From the NCBI RefSeq assembly GCF_000421405.1, contig NZ_ATWY01000004.1, forward strand, positions 1 through 64,000: a DNA stretch of 64,000 nucleotides. The letters run 5' to 3'. The notes beneath the pieces were generated by a model, which saw nothing but the letters and a program-made list of their open reading frames with translations, was not told the DNA's origin and ran no database searches. A program made the translations under genes and the position numbers. Shown piece by piece: positions 24,975 through 33,979 of the stretch (within the stretch, counting starts at the first letter, position 1; every line of letters starts with the position of its first letter). The stretch comes from Butyrivibrio sp. NC2007 (GTDB taxonomy: Bacteria; Bacillota; Clostridia; Lachnospirales; Lachnospiraceae).

Positions 24975-27038
24975 TTAAATCTTCATTGCGATGTCCCATG
25001 CACCCCAGATAGCTGAACGGATATTTCCAACCTTCTGGCAATCGCCAAGGAGGTGTACGTTCTTAGCTGCCTGAAGGAGTGGAATAGGATGATATCCAAC
25101 TGACATGATAACATTGTCAGCCGGAAGAGTAATTGTTCTTCCATCCTTGAGGTTAACATCAACACTCTTTTCGTTAATCTGCTTAACACCTGCATTGAGA
25201 TATACAGGAACATTGTTGGTCTTGAAGCAGTCACGAAGGTAACTTGTGTTAGCAAGGCACATGTTCTTGACTGCAATAAGGTCATCCTTCATCTCAACGA
25301 TCTGAGGGTTCTTGCCCTTTCTAAAGAGGTCAAGAGCGATCTCACAGCCTGTAAGACCTCCGCCAATGATAACAACATCGTTTCCTACGCTCTTCTTACC
25401 AAGGAGGTAATCTGTAGCATCCATAGCATACTCTGCTGCTCCGGGAATCGGAATCTTGTTGGCCTCAGCACCTGTTGCGATGATGTACTCGTCAGCTGAT
25501 GGCAGTGAATCAGGTCTTACTTCATAATTGAAGTGGATCTTGACACCGAGCTTTTTAAGCTGATGCTTCTGCCATGCGATGAGCTGTTTATCCTTCTCCT
25601 TGAACTCAGGAGCTGCAGCTGCGATGAATACACCGCCAAGCTCGCTGGTCTTCTCATAGATCTCAGGCTCATGTCCGCGAAGAGCAAGGATTCTTGCTGC
25701 TTCCATACCACCTACACCGCCGCCGATGATGGCAACCTTCTTAGGTGAATCGGTAGGTTTAACTCTGTATTTCTTGGACTGCATGCTGCGAGGGTTAACC
25801 GCGCACTTACACATTCCTGCAGACTCTGAAAGATCCTGATCATTGGCTGTACCGTTGTGCTTGGTAAGGTTAAAGCATGCTGAATGACAGCAGATACATG
25901 GACGGATCTCCTCCTCCATGCCTCTCTTAAGCTTGGATACCCACTTGGGATCAGCAAGGAACTGTCTTCCGACAGCCATAGCATCGATGCCACCCTCTCT
26001 GATGGCTGCTGCTCCAACATCGGGCTCCATCTTACCTGCACATACAACAGGAATATCAACGAACTTCTTGATGTGCTCAACATCCGCGAGATTACAGTTC
26101 TGAGGCATGTACTGCGGTGGATGTGCCCAGTACCATGCATCATAGGTTCCGTTGTCACAGTTGAGCATATCGTAGCCTGCATCCTGAAGGTACTTGGCTG
26201 CCTTCTCAGACTCTTCCATATCTCTTCCGATCTCTTCGAAGTCCTCTCCGGGCATAGCTCCGTACTGGAATGCCTTGGTCATGGACCTTACGGAATATCT
26301 AAGAGAAACAGGGAAGTCATCCCCACATTTCTTCTTTATCTCTTTTACAATCTCTACTGCGAAACGATAACGGTTCTCAAAAGATCCGCCGTAGTCGTCA
26401 GTACGCTTGTTGGTGTACTTAAGTGTGAACTGGTCAAGGAGGTATCCCTCGTGAACAGCATGCACTTCAACACCGTCAACTCCTGCTTCCTTGCACAGTC
26501 TTGCTGTCTCTCCGAAAGCATAGATGATGTCCTTGATCTCTTTTTCTGTGATTGCACGTGTTGTTACGTCGTCAGCCCAGCGGTTAGGAAGAACTGAAGG
26601 CGCTGCTGTAAGATACTCTGCATCGATGTAAGGCTTAGCAAGTGTGTTAAGAGCCTTATTCTTAGCAAGAAGTGCAAGCGGAGCTGTAAGGGCAAAAGAT
26701 CTGCCGAATCCGGCAGTCATCTGCACAAACATCTTGGCTCCCGTAGCATGGAGTTCATCCATGAAGTCGGCCAGCTCACTGAATTTGCGTTTGTTCTGAT
26801 ACAGCCATTTTCCGCCCAGCATGTCTTTTACCGGAGCGATACCGGGAATAACAAGTCCGCAGTCATGCTTGGCAATCTTTAAAAGAAGCCTTGCTGCCTC
26901 TTTGTCGAAATGACTTCCGCCTGGTTCCATCCAGCCGAAGATACATGTGCCACCCATGGGTGCCAGTACAATCCTGTTCTTGATCTCAAGATTGCCGATC
27001 TTCCATGGGGTGAACAGTGATTCATATTCCTGTTTCAT
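24975..27038 (-). CDS. Old Yellow Enzyme-type FMN/Fe-S/FAD oxidoreductase
   Basis: The 687 residues have the three-part layout of 2,4-dienoyl-CoA reductase and BaiCD/enoate reductases. An FMN TIM barrel (about 1-370) starts LFTPWKIGNLEIKNRIVLAP. A [4Fe-4S] Cys cluster (Cys381-388, Cys410, Cys412) comes next, then FAD- and NAD-binding Rossmann domains with VAIIGGGVGGMEAA (about 436-448) and a second GGGLTGCE. These enzymes reduce activated C=C bonds with NAD(P)H. It is the last gene of the minus-strand dehydratase-like cluster, 18 bp after the acetyl-CoA-synthase-like gene. The substrate is unknown; an acyl-CoA or enoate is inferred from context. Confidence 0.9.
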   Translation of the reverse strand: MKQEYESLFTPWKIGNLEIKNRIVLAPMGGTCIFGWMEPGGSHFDKEAARLLLKIAKHDCGLVIPGIAPVKDMLGGKWLYQNKRKFSELADFMDELHATGAKMFVQMTAGFGRSFALTAPLALLAKNKALNTLAKPYIDAEYLTAAPSVLPNRWADDVTTRAITEKEIKDIIYAFGETARLCKEAGVDGVEVHAVHEGYLLDQFTLKYTNKRTDDYGGSFENRYRFAVEIVKEIKKKCGDDFPVSLRYSVRSMTKAFQYGAMPGEDFEEIGRDMEESEKAAKYLQDAGYDMLNCDNGTYDAWYWAHPPQYMPQNCNLADVEHIKKFVDIPVVCAGKMEPDVGAAAIREGGIDAMAVGRQFLADPKWVSKLKRGMEEEIRPCICCHSACFNLTKHNGTANDQDLSESAGMCKCAVNPRSMQSKKYRVKPTDSPKKVAIIGGGVGGMEAARILALRGHEPEIYEKTSELGGVFIAAAAPEFKEKDKQLIAWQKHQLKKLGVKIHFNYEVRPDSLPSADEYIIATGAEANKIPIPGAAEYAMDATDYLLGKKSVGNDVVIIGGGLTGCEIALDLFRKGKNPQIVEMKDDLIAVKNMCLANTSYLRDCFKTNNVPVYLNAGVKQINEKSVDVNLKDGRTITLPADNVIMSVGYHPIPLLQAAKNVHLLGDCQKVGNIRSAIWGAWDIAMKI

Positions 27039-27056
27039 TTAGGCAATTCCTTTCGT

Positions 27057-27773
27057 TTATTTTTTATTCTTTCCAAGATGCAGCTCGCGCATGCCCTCGA
27101 CCTCATCACAAACCGGCTTCATGCTGCAGTGACCGCAGTCCGTTGGCAATCCGTCGAGAATGTGAGTAAGAGTTTTGGTGATGGCATCAACCTTGTCTGC
27201 ATTTGGCAAAAGAGCTTCCACCAGCTCTTTTTCTGTAATGAAAATAACCCTGACTTTCTTTACCAGGTCGAGCTCCTTGTACTTGGCAATATAAGCTGCT
27301 CCCACGCCGGCAAAGTTTATTCCCTTCTTTAGGGCACTCTTTGCGATGCGAACCTGTTCCTGATTGCTCTGGGAAGATACCCTTACCATGTAGCCTTCAG
27401 GGAAAACATGGTATCTTACGAACTCAAGATTTCTGATGGCCTGGAACGCCTTCTCCTGGTCCTCATCTTCTCCGAGGTTACCTGTCTCAAGGATCACAAT
27501 CCTGGCAAAGGCTGTAGGGCCGCTTATCTCCGAGATATCTTTTCCGTAAACGACTATCTCGTCATCAAGGACCTTCCCCGATGTGGTGACACAGGTATAG
27601 TTAACAGAAGGAAGTCCTGCTGAACCAAGCTCAAGCGCAGCATCTCTCTGCATGATGAACTCAGTGTTATCAAGACATTTCCAGGGGGATGTCTTTTCAT
27701 AGAAAAAGACCTTTCCATGCGCCTTCTCAAGTTCCCCCACTGTCACATCGATCAAATTATCATATAACTTCAT
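27057..27773 (-). CDS. Acetyl-CoA synthase middle-domain-like protein
   Basis: The 238-residue protein has no stand-alone family I can name. From about residue 80 to 200 it resembles the central domain of acetyl-CoA synthase/CODH beta (AcsB, CdhC). Shared pieces are a SGPTAFARIVILE strand, an FVRYHVFPEGYMVRVSS block, RIAKSALKKGINFAGVGAAY and VRVIFIT. It then ends with Cys213, Cys216 and Cys222, comparable to the first A-cluster ligands, but lacks the rest of the A-cluster domain, including the CGC nickel site. It therefore cannot be a working acetyl-CoA synthase. It lies between a small membrane gene and the OYE-type gene. It may be an electron-transfer or docking subunit. Confidence 0.65.
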   Translation of the reverse strand: MKLYDNLIDVTVGELEKAHGKVFFYEKTSPWKCLDNTEFIMQRDAALELGSAGLPSVNYTCVTTSGKVLDDEIVVYGKDISEISGPTAFARIVILETGNLGEDEDQEKAFQAIRNLEFVRYHVFPEGYMVRVSSQSNQEQVRIAKSALKKGINFAGVGAAYIAKYKELDLVKKVRVIFITEKELVEALLPNADKVDAITKTLTHILDGLPTDCGHCSMKPVCDEVEGMRELHLGKNKK

Positions 27774-27787
27774 AGAACCTTCTCCAA

Positions 27788-27955
27788 TCAGAACTTAATG
27801 TCCGCCTTCTTGCGGTCAAAAATCTTGTTTACCTGTGTATATGCCCAGGCCATGAGCTTCTGATCAAGGTTCCAGAAATAAATCACAAAGAGTATTCCTG
27901 TGACAATGGCAAGAATTTTTATTATTTTCAGAATGATCTTTATAGTCTTACTCAT
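27788..27955 (-). CDS. Small membrane protein (copy 1) of the dehydratase-like cluster
   Basis: This 55-residue protein starts MSKTIKIILKIIKILAIVTG, has one membrane segment (about 8-28), then a short amphipathic tail ending KADIKF. It is clearly related to the small protein at 35689-35904: same MSK start, the same GILF-x-x-x-F/Y-F/W-x-LD phrase after the membrane segment and similar spacing. It is placed between the activator gene and the ACS-like gene. A recurring partner of each dehydratase-like module suggests a membrane anchor or assembly factor. Function unknown. Confidence 0.72.
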   Translation of the reverse strand: MSKTIKIILKIIKILAIVTGILFVIYFWNLDQKLMAWAYTQVNKIFDRKKADIKF

Positions 27956-27977
27956 CCTTAATAAGTCCTTTCACTTA

Positions 27978-28772
27978 TTACTTAGCAAGGCCCTTCTGTC
28001 TTGCATACTCAGCAGCTCCAAGTGCTCCCATAAGCTGAGGATCGATAGAAAGATCAACAACCTTGAGTTTAAGTACCTGCTCGATGGCAGCCTTAAGCCC
28101 GGCATTCTTAGCGCATCCACCTGTAAGTGTGATTGAATCTGTAGCGCCTGCCTTCTTGGACATTACGAAACATCTCTTGGCAACAGCCATCTCGATACCT
28201 GCTGCGATCTCGTCCATAGGCTTTCCTTCACCGACAAGGGTGATAACCTCAGACTCAGCGAAAACTGTGCACTGAGCTGTGATAGGAATAACGTTCTTGG
28301 CTGAGAGTGAGAGGTTTGAGAACTGCTCAAGACTCATCTCGAAAGAACGAGCCATAGCCTCGAAGAAACGTCCTGTTCCTGCTGCGCACTTATCGTTCAT
28401 GGCAAAGTTCTTAACTGTTCCGTCTGTATCGATTGAAATACCCTTAACGTCCTGTCCACCGATATCGATGATAGCCTTAACTGAAGGGTTTGTTACATGT
28501 ACGCCCATAGCGTGACATGAAATCTCAGAAATGTTCTCGTCAGCGAAAGGAACCTTGTTGCGTCCGTATCCTGTACCGATGAGGTACTCAAGATCCTTGG
28601 AACTATTAAGTCCCTCAACCTGATCGATTACTTCCTTCATGGCAATCTCTGCAGACTCCTGAGCAATGATCTTGCTCTTTACAGTTGTTCCTGCAACCAT
28701 CTTGCCTGTCTCATCAACAATTACAGCCTTTGTATATGTTGATCCTACGTCACATCCACCGAAATATTTCAT
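27978..28772 (-). CDS. HgdC/BcrA-type ATP-dependent activator of 2-hydroxyacyl-CoA dehydratase-like enzymes
   Basis: The 264-residue ASKHA ATPase is of the kind that forms a dimer around one [4Fe-4S] cluster and fires single low-potential electrons into a dehydratase or benzoyl-CoA reductase. Phosphate loops GCDVGSTYTKAVIVD and IIDIGGQDVKGI are present. The two cluster cysteines are Cys129 (NDKCAAGTGRF) and Cys168 (ITAQCTVFAESEV). A longer frame opens at 28820 but AGGAGG precedes the ATG at 28772. It is the only activator in the window, so it probably serves both catalytic modules. Confidence 0.92.
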   Translation of the reverse strand: MKYFGGCDVGSTYTKAVIVDETGKMVAGTTVKSKIIAQESAEIAMKEVIDQVEGLNSSKDLEYLIGTGYGRNKVPFADENISEISCHAMGVHVTNPSVKAIIDIGGQDVKGISIDTDGTVKNFAMNDKCAAGTGRFFEAMARSFEMSLEQFSNLSLSAKNVIPITAQCTVFAESEVITLVGEGKPMDEIAAGIEMAVAKRCFVMSKKAGATDSITLTGGCAKNAGLKAAIEQVLKLKVVDLSIDPQLMGALGAAEYARQKGLAK

Positions 28773-28826
28773 TTTAAAAATTCCTCCTAAGAAAATATTA
28801 ACTAATTTGTTTAAGTCCACATGGCT

Positions 28827-30602
28827 TTACCAGGTGGTATCATCTTCGAAATCCAGCAGTGACGGATCAACCGGTTCTGCCTTCATAACTGTTCTCATGA
28901 ACTCGTTAAACTCTGATCTCATATCCTTACGGGATACGGTTCTTGGATCCATAAGGTCGTGGCTGCACCACAAAAGCTTGATGCCTCTCTCCCTTGCCTG
29001 ATCCTCGAACAGACCCTGAACAGTAGCCATGTTCTTGCAGGATACGTGCTGATACATAAGTACGAAGTCAACATTCCATGCCTCGCACTGTCTCCAGAGC
29101 TCTGTAACAACGTGGTCATATCCACCGTTGGTGTGTCTTCTCATTACCATTCTCTCGTAGAGTCTTGAAAGATCCTTAAGAGCCTCTTCCTTGTCTTCTG
29201 TCTCAAGAGGCTTGGTGAAGTTCAGTGACTCCATCTCTACCAGAATATCTACGCCCCAGCAGTTAGCTGCCCAGTTGGAGAAGTTTGCATAGTAGTGAGC
29301 AGGTATTGACCAAACGATCGCTCTGTACTTCATCTTGCCGCGCCATGCTTCATCCTTATTCTCATAAGCCTTGAGCATGAGCTTATCAACCTTCTTGAAG
29401 GTTGAGATGATTCTGGGATCGAGACCTCCGTCCATCTCGTAGTTCCACTTACGGAACAGCTCGTAGCATGGTCCGATGAGCTGAGGATGAGGAGTCTGGT
29501 TGATCTCCCATTTCTGGAGCTCATATTTGGTCTCTTCGTTAAATCTCTTCATGGCTGCAAAGTAAGCATCCCAGTTCCACTTTGCACCTGTGTTGTCTTC
29601 GATAAACTTGATGCAGCCCTTAATGTCTTTTACCGCTGCATCCATAATGGACTCGTCCTCATATCTAACCGGGAATGCCAGGTGATATGTCGGAAGATCC
29701 TTAAATCTGCGGCTTGTATAAGAGGAAGCCATAACAGATCCGTCACAAGGCATTGAGCTGGAGATGAAGCATGCTCCCATGTGAGGAAGAGCATCCACAA
29801 CTACCGCTCCGCACTCTGATGAAGGAACCGGGCAGGTATCTGACGGAAGTCCATAGGACTCTATCGCGTCAATGTATGGCATACATGCCAGCTGGTCGAT
29901 CTCAGAGAGAAGGAATACCGGCATCAGCTGATAAGGAATACCGATGAGGTCCGGGAATCCTGCCATGATCTGTGACATTGTCATCTCGTCGAAAAGAACT
30001 ATCTTCTTGGAGAGGTCTGTGCTGTTACCAACCTTCTCATCTGCCTTCATAAGAAGAACCAGATTCTCAGCAACATATCTGAATATTGCATAGATGAGCT
30101 CGTGGTGCATCTTAAGAGCTCTTCCTCTAAGTCCCATGGTGTTCTTGTCCATGAAGGAGTGACAACAGAAGTATGAGATCATCCATCTGTAATGTGTTGC
30201 TCCCATAAGAGCAGGTACCAGGTCTTTTGAGAAGGTTGCAAGAAGCATTCCCCACATTCTGGTCCACTCATAGAAGTCAACTCCGGTGTCCTTTATACCT
30301 CTCCACTCACGCCTTACTGTGGCCATCTTGCCGTTGGCATAGAGCTTACCAAGCTGTTTCTCACCGTTAAGAACAAGGTCTTTTACCTCTTCGGGAGACA
30401 TGTTCCTTAGAAGATTTACTTCATGGGTAATACGCTTTTTAAGTCCCTTGGCGTCCTTACCTGCAGCTGCTGCAACGTCTTTCCAGTCGGTCTCTTTGAC
30501 CAGCTCTCCGACGATGCCTGCGATCTCCTTCATGTTCTCAGCCTGAGCTTTCCAGTCGATGTGGTCTTTAAGTCTGAAATTCTTGGGATCTATGTATTTC
30601 AT
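28827..30602 (-). CDS. 2-hydroxyacyl-CoA dehydratase/benzoyl-CoA reductase-like long subunit (module A)
   Basis: At 591 residues this is about 180 longer than typical HgdA/HgdB or BcrB/BcrC subunits; the extra part is N-terminal and helical. Compared with its paralogue at 33980-35671, three Cys are conserved: Cys257 (DTCP), Cys286 (CDGSV) and Cys522 (CKNM). Their spacing (29 and 236) resembles the three-Cys [4Fe-4S] ligand pattern of the superfamily. The C-terminal tail DPSLLDFEDDTTW is nearly shared as well. It overlaps the short-subunit gene by four bases. The reaction is unknown: dehydration or reduction of an acyl-CoA or another difficult reduction. Confidence 0.78.
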   Translation of the reverse strand: MKYIDPKNFRLKDHIDWKAQAENMKEIAGIVGELVKETDWKDVAAAAGKDAKGLKKRITHEVNLLRNMSPEEVKDLVLNGEKQLGKLYANGKMATVRREWRGIKDTGVDFYEWTRMWGMLLATFSKDLVPALMGATHYRWMISYFCCHSFMDKNTMGLRGRALKMHHELIYAIFRYVAENLVLLMKADEKVGNSTDLSKKIVLFDEMTMSQIMAGFPDLIGIPYQLMPVFLLSEIDQLACMPYIDAIESYGLPSDTCPVPSSECGAVVVDALPHMGACFISSSMPCDGSVMASSYTSRRFKDLPTYHLAFPVRYEDESIMDAAVKDIKGCIKFIEDNTGAKWNWDAYFAAMKRFNEETKYELQKWEINQTPHPQLIGPCYELFRKWNYEMDGGLDPRIISTFKKVDKLMLKAYENKDEAWRGKMKYRAIVWSIPAHYYANFSNWAANCWGVDILVEMESLNFTKPLETEDKEEALKDLSRLYERMVMRRHTNGGYDHVVTELWRQCEAWNVDFVLMYQHVSCKNMATVQGLFEDQARERGIKLLWCSHDLMDPRTVSRKDMRSEFNEFMRTVMKAEPVDPSLLDFEDDTTW

Positions 30603-31807
30603 CCAACCACCTCCTGTTCCTGGGCATTTCTTCTGATTCGTTTAATCTCAAGGGCCTCAACAAAAGCCTGGAAACGTGTTCGCAGCTGTCCCGAATTGTG
30701 TACGTTGTAAGATCTGTCAATGGAGAGCGTCGGCCATCCGTACTCCTCAGTGAGGATATGGCTGGCAAGAGGTCTCTCAAATGCCCAGAAATCACAGTAC
30801 TTCATCTGTTCAAAGATGATTCCGTCAGCGCCGTACTCTTTGGCGAGTCTGTCAGCAGTATCTCTCCTCTGCTTTATCTTTTCCTCAGCCATGTACCTTG
30901 GGCACTCGGAAGTCATCATGTAATGTCTTGCTATCTGCTTGACGATATCTTCGTCATCATTGAGCCTAATCTCTTCTCTTCCGGGGAATGATCCGTAGCA
31001 GTATCTGTCGGCTACGACCATTGCTCCTGCTTCCTCGAGAAGTCTTGTAAGATCAAGGTCGTCCACCTCTGATCCGACAATTGCAACTCTTGCTCTGAAC
31101 CATGGCTTGGGATCAGGCTTTCTTGTCTTTATCTCCTCCAAAGTCTCCTTAAGGAGCGGAAGGATCTTGGCAGTCGGACAGCAGTAGCTCACAAGAGAGA
31201 TGACATGGAATTCATATCCTGTAATAGGTGGATTCTCCAGCTTTCTGAAGTTTCCGATTTCTGTGACAACTCTGCAGAGTTCGTTGTGTTCCTCTACTGC
31301 TTTTCTGATTGCCTCGTCCGATACGTCGGTGCCGAGTTTTTCGTGCATAACATCGAGAAGTCTAAGGCGCATCTGTGTTGCAACCTGATCTACGTTGTAG
31401 TCCTCTACCTTGTAGGGTACATCGGTGTGAGTTACAAAGAAATGTGGCTTCTTGTTGCACTCAAGCACTTCAAGATGCTCATAGCATCTGTTCATGGCTG
31501 AGCATGCATCAACACCGGCTACACCGTCCAGATATTCATAACCACCCTCGATGCCTCTCTCCAAAAGAGCTCTGGCAAACTCGCAGGTGTAGTTGGACAT
31601 GTAATATGTGGAAATGTCTATCGAACCTGTACGCGGAGCTCGCATACGGGTTGAAAAACAATTATCAACATTCAGAAGTACCTCCGGCATGTGATAACAG
31701 GTGTATCCGATAGCATACTGCCCTTCTGCCTGTGCTTCCTTGACCAGATCGTTGGCTGCATCATCCAATAGATTCTCGAATTTGATTAGATGTTTTAGGT
31801 CCTGCAC
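30599..31807 (-). CDS. 2-hydroxyacyl-CoA dehydratase/benzoyl-CoA reductase-like short subunit (module A)
   Basis: The 402 residues are the usual length for the superfamily. Motifs shared with the copy at 32787-33974 include GYTCYxMPEVLL (Cys37), RAPRxGS, YYMxNxTC (Cys75), Cys102, DRYCYGSxPGREEI (Cys270), TSECPR (Cys302) and QMKxC (Cys338). Cys75, Cys102 and Cys338 have ligand-like spacing. The C-terminal phrase GQLRTRFQAFVE is identical in both copies. Transcribed with the long subunit (ATGA overlap), with which it should form a heterodimer. The CooC-like gene lies 21 bp upstream in the same operon. Confidence 0.85.
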   Translation of the reverse strand: MQDLKHLIKFENLLDDAANDLVKEAQAEGQYAIGYTCYHMPEVLLNVDNCFSTRMRAPRTGSIDISTYYMSNYTCEFARALLERGIEGGYEYLDGVAGVDACSAMNRCYEHLEVLECNKKPHFFVTHTDVPYKVEDYNVDQVATQMRLRLLDVMHEKLGTDVSDEAIRKAVEEHNELCRVVTEIGNFRKLENPPITGYEFHVISLVSYCCPTAKILPLLKETLEEIKTRKPDPKPWFRARVAIVGSEVDDLDLTRLLEEAGAMVVADRYCYGSFPGREEIRLNDDEDIVKQIARHYMMTSECPRYMAEEKIKQRRDTADRLAKEYGADGIIFEQMKYCDFWAFERPLASHILTEEYGWPTLSIDRSYNVHNSGQLRTRFQAFVEALEIKRIRRNAQEQEVVG

Positions 31808-31828
31808 GGCTACCTCCTTTCTATGCCT

Positions 31829-32590
31829 TTAATAGATTTTTAAATTTTTAAGGGCCTCGTCGGCGCCCTTTAATATTCCGGTATCCTGCGGAAGTTCAAA
31901 GATGCTGCGTCCTTCCATGTCGTTCTCCGTCATGGCATCATCCTGAGGGATGACGGACACAACCTTAACTCCCTCGATCTCTTTGTCCTCAATTCTCTCA
32001 GGGAACAGCGCCCTGTTTACTATGAGACCGATCTCATCGTACATCACCAGCTCGCCTGCCACGTCTCTGATAGTACCGATGATCTTAAGACCCTTCTGAC
32101 TCTGATCCGATACACACACAAGGTGGGTTACCTTCTCCAGAACTCTTCTGTTGATCTGCTCAATTCCTGCCTCTCCGTCAATCACCACGTAGTCGAAATC
32201 ATCCACGAGCATCTCGATGACCTTCTTAAGATACGTATTGATGGCGCAGTAACATCCGGCCGCCTCGGGCCTTCCGATAGCAAGAAAAGCGAAACCTCTC
32301 TGCTCAGCCATGGCATCGTAGAGCCTGAATTTGGCCTCCGCTAAAATGTCCTGGGTATCCCTTAGTTTACCGGTAACATCCTCTGCCACTCTCTTTCTTA
32401 TCTGGTCCAGAGTCTCAGTAACTTCTACCCCAAGAGCGACAGAAAGACCCACCGCCGGATCTGCATCAATAGCCAGAATCTTGGCGTCGGGTCTTTTTTC
32501 AGTAAGGAGTCTTACAATAGCAGCAGAAAGAGACGTCTTGCCAACGCCACCTTTGCCCGCTAATGCGATAACAACTGTATTATGTGCCAT
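31829..32590 (-). CDS. cooC: CooC/AcsF-type nickel-insertion ATPase
   Basis: This 253-residue MinD-family ATPase has the deviant Walker A GKGGVGKTS (12-20), the IDADPAVGLS switch and a CxC motif at Cys113/Cys115 (GCYC). In CooC proteins that CxC holds nickel or zinc at the dimer interface during maturation of CO dehydrogenase, and AcsF does the same for acetyl-CoA synthase. No CO dehydrogenase gene is in the window. Here it is the first gene of the minus-strand operon that continues with the dehydratase-like subunits, activator, ACS-like protein and OYE-type flavoprotein. The client is therefore open. Confidence 0.85.
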   Translation of the reverse strand: MAHNTVVIALAGKGGVGKTSLSAAIVRLLTEKRPDAKILAIDADPAVGLSVALGVEVTETLDQIRKRVAEDVTGKLRDTQDILAEAKFRLYDAMAEQRGFAFLAIGRPEAAGCYCAINTYLKKVIEMLVDDFDYVVIDGEAGIEQINRRVLEKVTHLVCVSDQSQKGLKIIGTIRDVAGELVMYDEIGLIVNRALFPERIEDKEIEGVKVVSVIPQDDAMTENDMEGRSIFELPQDTGILKGADEALKNLKIY

Positions 32591-32626
32591 AAATCCCCCT
32601 CGTAGAGTTAATTACCCTGCTCTTAT

Positions 32627-32654
32627 ATTATAAAGGATTGTATAATTTCTACAA
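32627..32654 (-). promoter_or_regulatory. Candidate promoter of the CooC/dehydratase-like operon
   Basis: Minus strand TTGTAG (32649-32654), 16-base spacer, TATAAT (32627-32632), 37 bases before the cooC-like start. The divergent module B must have its promoter in the remaining 32655-32786, where I see no clear pair; a TGATATCA palindrome lies at 32691-32698. Confidence 0.5.
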
Positions 32655-32786
32655 GAGTATTACCTTATTCTTTTAACTTTTTGTGATATGTGATATCATA
32701 TGCTTGAAAATATTATGCATATTTTTAAGCAAAATGCCCTGTGGTATTTTTGCTTTTTTAATCTACAAGAGGGGGAAACCAAATAC

Positions 32787-33974
32787 ATGAAAGATCTCGT
32801 GCATATCTTTGAGCTCGAAGACCTTTTGCAGGAAGCCAACAATCCGCTTGTTCGCCAGGCAAAAGCTGACGGAAAGCGCGCTCTTGGTTATACCTGCTAC
32901 TTCATGCCGGAAGTTCTTTTGGACCTTCCGGGGTGTTTTTCAGTGCGTCTTCGTGCACCGCGTAGTGGATCGCCTGACATGGCAACCTACTACATGACCA
33001 ACCGTACCTGTATGTACGGACGTTGCCTTTTAGAGAGGGCTCTTGAGGGAGGCTTCAACTTCCTTGACGCCGAAATGGCAACAGAAACCTGTACTGTGAC
33101 CTGTAGGTTCCAGGAGCATCTCCAGCTTATGGACATCATCAAGAATCCTGATTTCTTCTGCGAATTCACCGATGTTCCATTCAAGAAAAACGAGAACTCC
33201 ATCGACCACTATGTAGGCCAGCTACAGGCTCACGTGCTTGATAAGTTAAAAGAGCACTTCGACATCGACACTTCTGATGAAGCTCTTTTAAAAGCTATCG
33301 AACAGCACAATGAGGTTTGCCGTCTCATTCAGGAGATCGGCAGCTACAGAAAGCTCGACGAACCCACCATCACAGGTTGGGAATTCTCCGTCATCCAGCT
33401 GGCAACTCTTGTATGTCCCAAGTACCTTATCATCGATAAGTTAAAAGACATCGCAGAAGAGCTCAAGACCAGAAAGCCCGATGCCAAGAAGAACTACAGA
33501 GTCAAGGTTGTTCTTACAGGCTCCGAGGAGGATGATCCTGACTTCATCAAACTCATTGAGGAGTGCGGCGCTTTGGTCGTTGCTGACCGCTACTGCTATG
33601 GCTCTCTTCCCGGACGAGAAGAGATCGTGGTAAAAGAGGGTGAGACTCCCCTTCGCGCTATAGCACGCCACTACCTTGAGACCAGCGAGTGTCCTCGTTT
33701 CATGGATCAGCATATCATGCGTGCTCGTAAGCAGTACCTTGCTGATATTGCCAAGGAATACAAGGCAGACGGTATCATCATTTCACAGATGAAGTTCTGC
33801 GAGTACTGGAGTTATGAGCGTACCATCGACACACTCGTTATCCCAAGAGACTTCGGTTACCCCGTATGTTCTATCGAGAAAGAATATGTAAACAACGCCG
33901 TAGGACAGTTAAGAACCAGATTCCAGGCGTTTGTTGAGAGCATCGAGCTCAAGAAAATACAGAAGGAGGGCTGA
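32787..33974 (+). CDS. 2-hydroxyacyl-CoA dehydratase/benzoyl-CoA reductase-like short subunit (module B)
   Basis: The 395-residue paralogue of the 402-residue protein encoded at 30599-31807 is colinear along the whole length. All module-conserved Cys are kept (37, 75, 102 and the later RYCYGS, SECPR and QMKFC positions). The longer frame from 32700 is rejected because GAGGGGGAAA stands at normal distance before the ATG at 32787 and the N-terminus then aligns with the paralogue. It ends 5 bp before the long subunit. Divergence from module A is considerable outside motifs, so the two enzymes probably differ in substrate. Confidence 0.85.
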   Translation: MKDLVHIFELEDLLQEANNPLVRQAKADGKRALGYTCYFMPEVLLDLPGCFSVRLRAPRSGSPDMATYYMTNRTCMYGRCLLERALEGGFNFLDAEMATETCTVTCRFQEHLQLMDIIKNPDFFCEFTDVPFKKNENSIDHYVGQLQAHVLDKLKEHFDIDTSDEALLKAIEQHNEVCRLIQEIGSYRKLDEPTITGWEFSVIQLATLVCPKYLIIDKLKDIAEELKTRKPDAKKNYRVKVVLTGSEEDDPDFIKLIEECGALVVADRYCYGSLPGREEIVVKEGETPLRAIARHYLETSECPRFMDQHIMRARKQYLADIAKEYKADGIIISQMKFCEYWSYERTIDTLVIPRDFGYPVCSIEKEYVNNAVGQLRTRFQAFVESIELKKIQKEG

Positions 33975-33979
33975 GATAT

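Noticed and set aside
27057-27773. Genuine CO dehydrogenase/acetyl-CoA synthase subunit
   Set aside because: The A-cluster region beyond the first Cys group is missing, so only domain-level similarity is claimed.
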